Below are positions 59,875-64,000 of a DNA stretch of 64,000 nt, in pieces. The stretch is from CAMAUF01 sp046152925. Its GTDB lineage: Bacteria; Chloroflexota; Dehalococcoidia; Tepidiformales; Tepidiformaceae. The DNA lies in NCBI GenBank assembly GCA_046152925.1, contig JBJXFX010000058.1, forward strand, positions 62,001 to 126,000. The letters are read 5' to 3'. The notes beneath the pieces were generated by a model, which saw nothing but the letters and a program-made list of their open reading frames with translations, did no database searches and had not been told where the DNA came from. The stretch's first letter is position 1. Each line of letters starts with the position of its first letter. The position numbers and the translations under genes are program-made.

Positions 59875-60440
59875 GCCTGCCGCCGGACAAGCAGGAAGGT
59901 GACGGCCGCGCCGATCGCAACCCCGCCGAGACCGGTCGCCAGCGCGAAGATCCAAGTCGAATCGTCTGCGCCGGGGCTGATGACGGCCGCCCCGCCGCCG
60001 CCAGCCCCGGGAGACGGCGGCGGGGCCGGGTCAGCCCCGCCGCCCTCGTCGCCCTTCGACGCCGTGCCCGACGGGTCGACCGTGAACGGGTACGACCCGT
60101 CGGCGGCGTCGCCGTCTTCGGCGCTCAGCGTCTTCCATTTCACCGTGTAGGCGCCGGGCGCGAGCGTGGAAGGGAGCGCGACCGTCAGCCGCTTCCGGTT
60201 GCCGTTGTCGATCACCGCCGCGACCGTGGTGACCTCGCCGCCCTTGGCGTCGAACACGTCGATATCGTTCGCGCCCGGCTGGCGCGCCATCTCCTGCGTC
60301 ATCAGGATCTCGACCGCGAGCGGCGCCGATGTGAGCACCGCTCCGCTTCCTGGCCGCAGCTGGGCCGGCTCCGCATGGGCGAAGGCGACGGCCGGCGCCA
60401 CAAGGACGCCGAGGACAAGGACCGCCAAGAACCAGCGCAT
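59871..60440 (-). CDS. CopC-domain copper-binding protein, membrane-anchored
   Basis: A 189-residue protein: signal peptide MRWFLAVLVLGVLVAPAVAFA, mature N-terminus HAEPAQLRPGSG with the copper-binding histidine, a CopC beta-barrel ending YTVKWKTLSAEDGDAADGSYPFTV, a Gly/Pro-rich linker, and a C-terminal transmembrane helix with RRQ. Methionines are sparse, so a Cu(II)-type site is likelier than a methionine-rich Cu(I) site. ATG 60440 follows GGAGG at eight bases. Its stop overlaps the fusion gene start. Confidence 0.9.
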   Translation of the reverse strand: MRWFLAVLVLGVLVAPAVAFAHAEPAQLRPGSGAVLTSAPLAVEILMTQEMARQPGANDIDVFDAKGGEVTTVAAVIDNGNRKRLTVALPSTLAPGAYTVKWKTLSAEDGDAADGSYPFTVDPSGTASKGDEGGGADPAPPPSPGAGGGGAAVISPGADDSTWIFALATGLGGVAIGAAVTFLLVRRQA

Positions 60441-60503
60441 GTCGCGCACCTCCGGGACAGGCCCGTGGCCGGGGCTCCCCCCGGGCCGCGGGCAAACTGA
60501 CGC

Positions 60504-60968
60504 CTACTCTTGGTGGTGGTCGTCGTCTTCCTTGGCGATCCCGGCCTCCTCGTAGAGGTGGGCCCAGGTGTCGTGCGAAAGGTCGTGCTCGAGGTCGTGC
60601 GCCTTCTTCGCGAGTTCGCCGGCCTTCTTCAGGTCGGGCTGTTCGGCGTCGAGGACGGTCGCCAGCTCCTCCAGCGTATCGGCCAGATCCTCGGCCGTGT
60701 CGCGCAAGTTCTTGGTCGGCCACGAGGTCAGGCGGGTCACCGTGGCCGCTTTCTGGGCCGCGGTCTTCGCCGTCGCCGGGACCTTCTGGTCCTTGTTGAT
60801 GCTGTCGTCGATGCCGTGCAGGCCGGCCGAATCGAGCAAATTGACCGCGCTGGCGACCTGCAGCGCGTCGCCGTTGCTGGCGCTGCCCTCGTCGCAGGCA
60901 GCCAAAAGGAAGGCTGCGCTTGCAGCCAGGACAGCGCCCGCCAGGGCGCGAGGGATCCATCGGGACAT
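60504..60968 (-). CDS. Helical lipoprotein in the copper locus
   Basis: A 154-residue lipoprotein: signal SRWIPRALAGAVLAASAAF, lipobox LLAAC, then a helical domain (INKDQKVPATAKTAAQKAA, LRDTAEDLADTLEELATVL, LKKAGELAKKAHDLEHDLSH) ending in an acidic/histidine tail EDDDHHQE that could bind metal. ATG 60968 follows GGAG at nine bases. It sits 63 bases upstream of the CopC gene and is transcribed with it. I do not recognise the family; metal sensing or storage is a guess from context. Confidence 0.7.
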   Translation of the reverse strand: MSRWIPRALAGAVLAASAAFLLAACDEGSASNGDALQVASAVNLLDSAGLHGIDDSINKDQKVPATAKTAAQKAATVTRLTSWPTKNLRDTAEDLADTLEELATVLDAEQPDLKKAGELAKKAHDLEHDLSHDTWAHLYEEAGIAKEDDDHHQE

Positions 60969-61018
60969 GAGGTTCACTCTCCGTGGTTCGTACAACGGGT
61001 TCGTCGAGGGCGGGAAGG

Positions 61019-61399
61019 CTAGAGAGCGAGCGATCGCGGAGGTGGCGGCTCGGCGGCGAGCACCGAGGCGCGAAGCGGCGTGGACTCCGCCAGAGCTCGG
61101 GCAAACGCGTCGCTGAGGGGCAACCCGTCCACGAACGCGCCAAGGACGGCGAGCGGGACGCTGCCCGTCGGAGGCTGATCGCCGCACGAAGCCACGCCAG
61201 CGTGGCAATGGCGGGCGTGGTCGCCTTCTTCCGAATGCGGCGGTTCGCCGCCCGGCAGCCGGAGGACGCCAGCCCCGCCGGGGAGCGAGACCTCCATCTC
61301 CGGCCAGTGGCCCACGAACGTCAACATTGGAAGCAAGGCGAACAGCAGGGCCAGCGACGCCCGCCTCCGTCCGTGCTGCCAGCCCAACAACCGCTCCAT
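61019..61399 (-). CDS. Small exported or anchored protein with His/Cys cluster
   Basis: A 126-residue protein with a basic start, one hydrophobic helix (ASLALLFALLPMLTFVG, about 14-30) acting as signal or anchor, and then a loop dense in possible metal ligands (EPPHSEEGDHARHCHAGVASCG). The rest is proline/leucine-rich. It leads the copper gene set on the same strand, 50 bases before the lipoprotein gene. ATG 61399 is preferred to an upstream frame. No family recognised. Confidence 0.6.
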   Translation of the reverse strand: MERLLGWQHGRRRASLALLFALLPMLTFVGHWPEMEVSLPGGAGVLRLPGGEPPHSEEGDHARHCHAGVASCGDQPPTGSVPLAVLGAFVDGLPLSDAFARALAESTPLRASVLAAEPPPPRSLAL

Positions 61400-61490
61400 G
61401 GGCGCAGTGTACCGCGACGGCGAGGAATGGCCCGTCAAGCCGCTCAGCGCGTCCGAGGCCAGCGGCGCAAGCTCTTAAGCCGCACGCCCG

Positions 61491-62645
61491 TCACGCGATC
61501 GGCACGCCCGCGGCTCGGCGGTCAGCGGCGTCCTTTGCGGCGAATTCGGCCGCGCGCGCCGCCTCGGCCCGCTCGCGCTTGGTGAACGCGGGCATCACCT
61601 GCTCACTAAACAGGCGCAGCGAACCCAGGACCTTTTCCTGCGGGATCGTCTCGCCGGTGTTGAGCAAGAAGCACATCCGGTCGACGCCAACCTCTTCCCA
61701 CCACTTGAGCTGCTTGATGCAGAACTCTGGGTCGCCGATCGGCGTCCCTTCGCGGACGGGCCCGACGACGTCGCCAGGCCGGTTGCGAAGGGGGGCCGCG
61801 CTCGAATGGGCGTGGTAGGCCGGCGACGGATAGATCCCGCCGACACCGACGAGGTGCGCCGCCCGCGTCCCGAATTGCACGACGCTCATGCCGCCGACGG
61901 CCTTCGCCTGGGCGTCGTCCTCGTCGCAGTACATGAACGCGACGCCGTTCACCTGTTCGTTGACGAACTCGCCGACGGGCTCGCAGGTGCGGATCGCACG
62001 ACGGTAGTCCTTCACGATCTGTTCGTAGTCGAGCGGCGCCCCGAGCGTCACCCCGAGCATCCCCATGCCTCGCTCGCCCGCCTGGACCGCCGTCTCCGGC
62101 GACTGCACGGCCACCCAAAGCGGCGGATGCGGCTTCTGGATCGGCTTGGGGATCACGTTACGGGGCGGCATCGAAAAATGCTTCCCGTTCCACCCCACGT
62201 TCGACGATGTCCACATCTTGACGAGGGCGCGCGTGCACTCGTCCCACATCTCCTTCGTGTGGTCCGGCTCGCAGCCGAAACCGCCGAGCTCGGTCCAGGT
62301 CGCCGAACGGCCGGTGCCGAACTCGAGGCGGCCATCGCTGAGGATGTCGAGCGTCGCCGCCCGCTCGGCCACCCGCGCGGGGTGATTGATCGGCGGGAGC
62401 ATCAGCGCGATGCCGTGGCCGAAGCGGATGCGCTTCGTCCGCGCCGCGCAATACGAAAGGAACACCTCGGGCGCGGGCGAGTGCGAGTATTCCTCCAGGA
62501 AGTGGTGCTCGACCTCCCAGCATTGGTCGAACCCGACTTCGTCGGCGACCTCCACCTGTTCCACGCCCTGTTTGAGGACGCGATACTCCGACCGGTCGTC
62601 CCACGGCTTGAGCACCGAGTGCTCGAAAAAGATGCCGAACTTCAC
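61491..62645 (-). CDS. LLM-class flavin-dependent monooxygenase
   Basis: A 384-residue luciferase-like monooxygenase. GTG 62645 after GGAGG gives the characteristic MKFGIFFEH start; further matches are CWEVEHHFLEEYSHSPAPEVFLSYCAARTKRIRFGHGI, LPPINHPARVAERAATLDILSDGRLEFGTGRS, and NVIPKPIQKPHPPLWVAVQSPET. This pattern is shared by bacterial luciferase alpha-chain relatives and by alkanal- or limonene-type monooxygenases. FMN with a separate reductase is the usual arrangement; no reductase is adjacent. Substrate unknown. Confidence 0.92.
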   Translation of the reverse strand: MKFGIFFEHSVLKPWDDRSEYRVLKQGVEQVEVADEVGFDQCWEVEHHFLEEYSHSPAPEVFLSYCAARTKRIRFGHGIALMLPPINHPARVAERAATLDILSDGRLEFGTGRSATWTELGGFGCEPDHTKEMWDECTRALVKMWTSSNVGWNGKHFSMPPRNVIPKPIQKPHPPLWVAVQSPETAVQAGERGMGMLGVTLGAPLDYEQIVKDYRRAIRTCEPVGEFVNEQVNGVAFMYCDEDDAQAKAVGGMSVVQFGTRAAHLVGVGGIYPSPAYHAHSSAAPLRNRPGDVVGPVREGTPIGDPEFCIKQLKWWEEVGVDRMCFLLNTGETIPQEKVLGSLRLFSEQVMPAFTKRERAEAARAAEFAAKDAADRRAAGVPIA

Positions 62646-62777
62646 TGGCCGGCCTCCGTCGCCTGGTGGCGCTGCTTGCGACCCCGAACGATGGCGAGGC
62701 CGACCGGCCGTGTCAACTTTCGAAGCCTCGCGCAAACAGTTAGGATCGCCTGCATCTTAACGAGACCGGGGTTCCCG

Positions 62778-63623
62778 ATGGGGAAGCTCGTCCTGGTGAC
62801 CGACTCAACGGCAGACCTTCCGGGCGACGTCGCGGCCGAGGCGGGCATCGCCGTCGCGCCCTCGCGCTTCGCGTTCCGCGATCAGGCGTTCAGCGACGGC
62901 GACCTCTCGCCCGCCGAGCTCTACGGACGCATGGCCCGCGATGGTGAAGCGCCCAAGCCGTTCGGCGTCCCCGAGGCCAGCTTCCGGGCGATCTTCACGC
63001 AGTGCTTCGAGGCCGGCGAGTCGCCGCTCTGCATCGTCTCGCCATTCGACGTCAACCCAAGCTTCACGACCGCACTCGCGGCCATGCTCAGCTTCGATTC
63101 CGCCGACATGAAGGTGATCCACGCGGGCGTCGCCTCGGTTGGACTCGGGGCGCTGGCCCTCAGCCTTGCCGGCGCGGTGCGGGCCGGATGGGACCGCGCC
63201 AAACTCCTCGCCGCCATCGAAGAGGCCGGGCCGCAATGCGACGCGCTCTTCGTGCCCGCGGATGTCGCATGGATCGAGCGCGCCGGGCGCTTGCCGCTGA
63301 TCGAGGAGAAGCTTGGCCCCGTCGACGATACGGCCCTGCTCCGCGTCGGTTCGAGGATCACCGGCGTCGCGCGCGCCGCCTCGCAGGATGATGGCCTGAC
63401 GGAGGCCGCGCGCAGGGCCCCATCGCGGCTCACGAGCGGCAACCGCGCCATCGCCTTGGTCGCACACGCGGTGGCGGCCGATCGCGCGGAGCGCGTCGCC
63501 CAGTCGCTGCGACGCTCCCCAGCGATCGCCCGTGTTATCGTGACCAACCTGAGCGCGACGATCGGCTCCCAGCTCGGCCCGGGCGCTATCGGCATCGGGA
63601 TCGCGCCGGTGATTGCGGAGTAG
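62778..63623 (+). CDS. DegV-family fatty-acid-binding protein
   Basis: A 281-residue DegV (EDD-fold) protein. The N-terminus MGKLVLVTDSTADLPGDVA is diagnostic; LYGRMARDGEAPKPFGVPEASF corresponds to the fatty-acid head-group loop (usually TSQPS), and PLCIVSPFDVNPSFTTA to the second binding segment. Relatives such as FakB present fatty acids to the kinase FakA for phosphorylation. The serine-rich TSQPS motif is altered to FGVPEASF here, so ligand choice may differ. No FakA gene is visible. ATG 62778 is used. Confidence 0.9.
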   Translation: MGKLVLVTDSTADLPGDVAAEAGIAVAPSRFAFRDQAFSDGDLSPAELYGRMARDGEAPKPFGVPEASFRAIFTQCFEAGESPLCIVSPFDVNPSFTTALAAMLSFDSADMKVIHAGVASVGLGALALSLAGAVRAGWDRAKLLAAIEEAGPQCDALFVPADVAWIERAGRLPLIEEKLGPVDDTALLRVGSRITGVARAASQDDGLTEAARRAPSRLTSGNRAIALVAHAVAADRAERVAQSLRRSPAIARVIVTNLSATIGSQLGPGAIGIGIAPVIAE

Positions 63624-63632
63624 GGGGCGACC

Positions 63633-64000
63633 ATGCCAGACCGTGGCCTTCTCGACCTCGCGACCGTCGCCGCCCCTGCACTGGGGGCGGCCGCCGGCGG
63701 CCTGCGCTTCGAAGCGGCGCGTTGGGCCCAGATCACGTTCGAAGTCGACCAGGCGGCGGCCCTCAGCCGGCTGCCCGCCGACGCTGGCCGCCCAATCCCG
63801 ACGTACGCCCGCCTCCTCGTGATCGATGGGCCACACCGCGTCGCGCTGCTCGCGGTCGGTGGGCGTCACAAGCTCCTCCCGCGCAACGTCCTCGTCGAAG
63901 CGATCGTTGATGGCGACGCCGACGCCGTCGCGGGCGCCATCGGCGGGCCTTGCCGGCCGGGTCGCGTCTCGCTCGAGCGCGCCGCCAGCCGCCTGACGGT
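63633..64000 (+). CDS. Acetoacetate decarboxylase-like protein, truncated by window end
   Basis: The frame from ATG 63633 (GGGGGCGA upstream) stays open to the window edge, giving 122 codons. The peptide includes RWAQITFEVDQAAALSRLPA, then IPTYARLLVID and VLLVAVGGRHKLLPRNVLVE-like strands, resembling the acetoacetate decarboxylase-family beta-cone, where substrates are decarboxylated through a lysine Schiff base. The catalytic lysine region is outside what is visible. It begins nine bases after degV. Assignment is tentative. Confidence 0.5.
   Translation, partial: MPDRGLLDLATVAAPALGAAAGGLRFEAARWAQITFEVDQAAALSRLPADAGRPIPTYARLLVIDGPHRVALLAVGGRHKLLPRNVLVEAIVDGDADAVAGAIGGPCRPGRVSLERAASRLT

Overview
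This 64 kb window is GC-rich, densely coded bacterial chromosome. I see no rRNA, tRNA, insertion sequence, CRISPR array or replication origin. Gene content fits an aerobic, Gram-positive-like or monoderm-like high-GC lineage, most plausibly Chloroflexota (Dehalococcoidia-type). The clues are a panB leader with tandem hairpins, an HspR-type MerR gene beside clpB with a HAIR-like operator, GAAC-N4-GTTC SOS-type sequence, F420/FMN luciferase-like enzymes, a class II (B12) ribonucleotide reductase with NrdR, and a sdhCAB operon with a single five-helix-type anchor. The phylum call is inference from gene content; no marker phylogeny was possible.

Layout. 1-4.3 kb: a RodZ-like HTH gene cut by the window edge, a PLP aminotransferase, and a two-gene unit (a short HExxH/repeat protein followed by an amidoligase-like membrane protein). 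4.3-7.6 kb: panB-panC behind a structured leader, then an M16 peptidase. 7.7-13.3 kb: a phosphatase, a DsbA-like protein whose two halves are in swapped order, ruvA, mutM, and a P1-type Ntn peptidase. 13.4-19.3 kb: two exported cupredoxin proteins, then a tightly overlapping operon of PqqD-like, HprK-like kinase, two GT2 glycosyltransferases and a nucleotidyltransferase-like protein, a candidate undescribed modification pathway. 19.3-26.5 kb: purQ, a DUF4389 membrane protein, purL, and a PgpH-type c-di-AMP phosphodiesterase. 26.5-32.3 kb: catabolic enzymes and several micro-genes. 32.4-39.4 kb: a membrane GGDEF-EAL protein, hspR-clpB and an enoyl-CoA hydratase.

39.4-49.2 kb: a thioesterase, an acyl-CoA synthetase coupled to an LpxL-like acyltransferase, a Nudix hydrolase, sdhCAB and a second GGDEF-EAL paralogue. 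49.2-55.2 kb: a zinc alcohol dehydrogenase, nrdR, a small unknown gene, nrdJ, and an AT-richer SIR2-like gene that looks horizontally acquired and may be an antiphage effector. 55.3-57.7 kb: an enoyl-CoA hydratase, a noncoding stretch with an ATGAGCC operator-like array, and a CMD/AhpD-type protein with an in-frame TGA at the second position of a CxxC motif followed by a SECIS-like hairpin, hence a probable selenoprotein. 57.7-61.4 kb: a CopC-CopD-cytochrome c fusion with a second CopC, a lipoprotein and a His-rich exported protein. 61.5-64 kb: a luciferase-like monooxygenase, a DegV protein and a truncated acetoacetate-decarboxylase-like gene.

Regulatory sequences readable here link genes to likely regulators: HspR at clpB, NrdR at its own promoter, a LexA-type box at nrdJ, and an RNA leader at panB. 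The strongest leads for new biology are the selenoprotein operon, the PqqD/HprK/GT/nucleotidyltransferase operon, the amidoligase/HExxH pair, the permuted DsbA and the SIR2-like gene.
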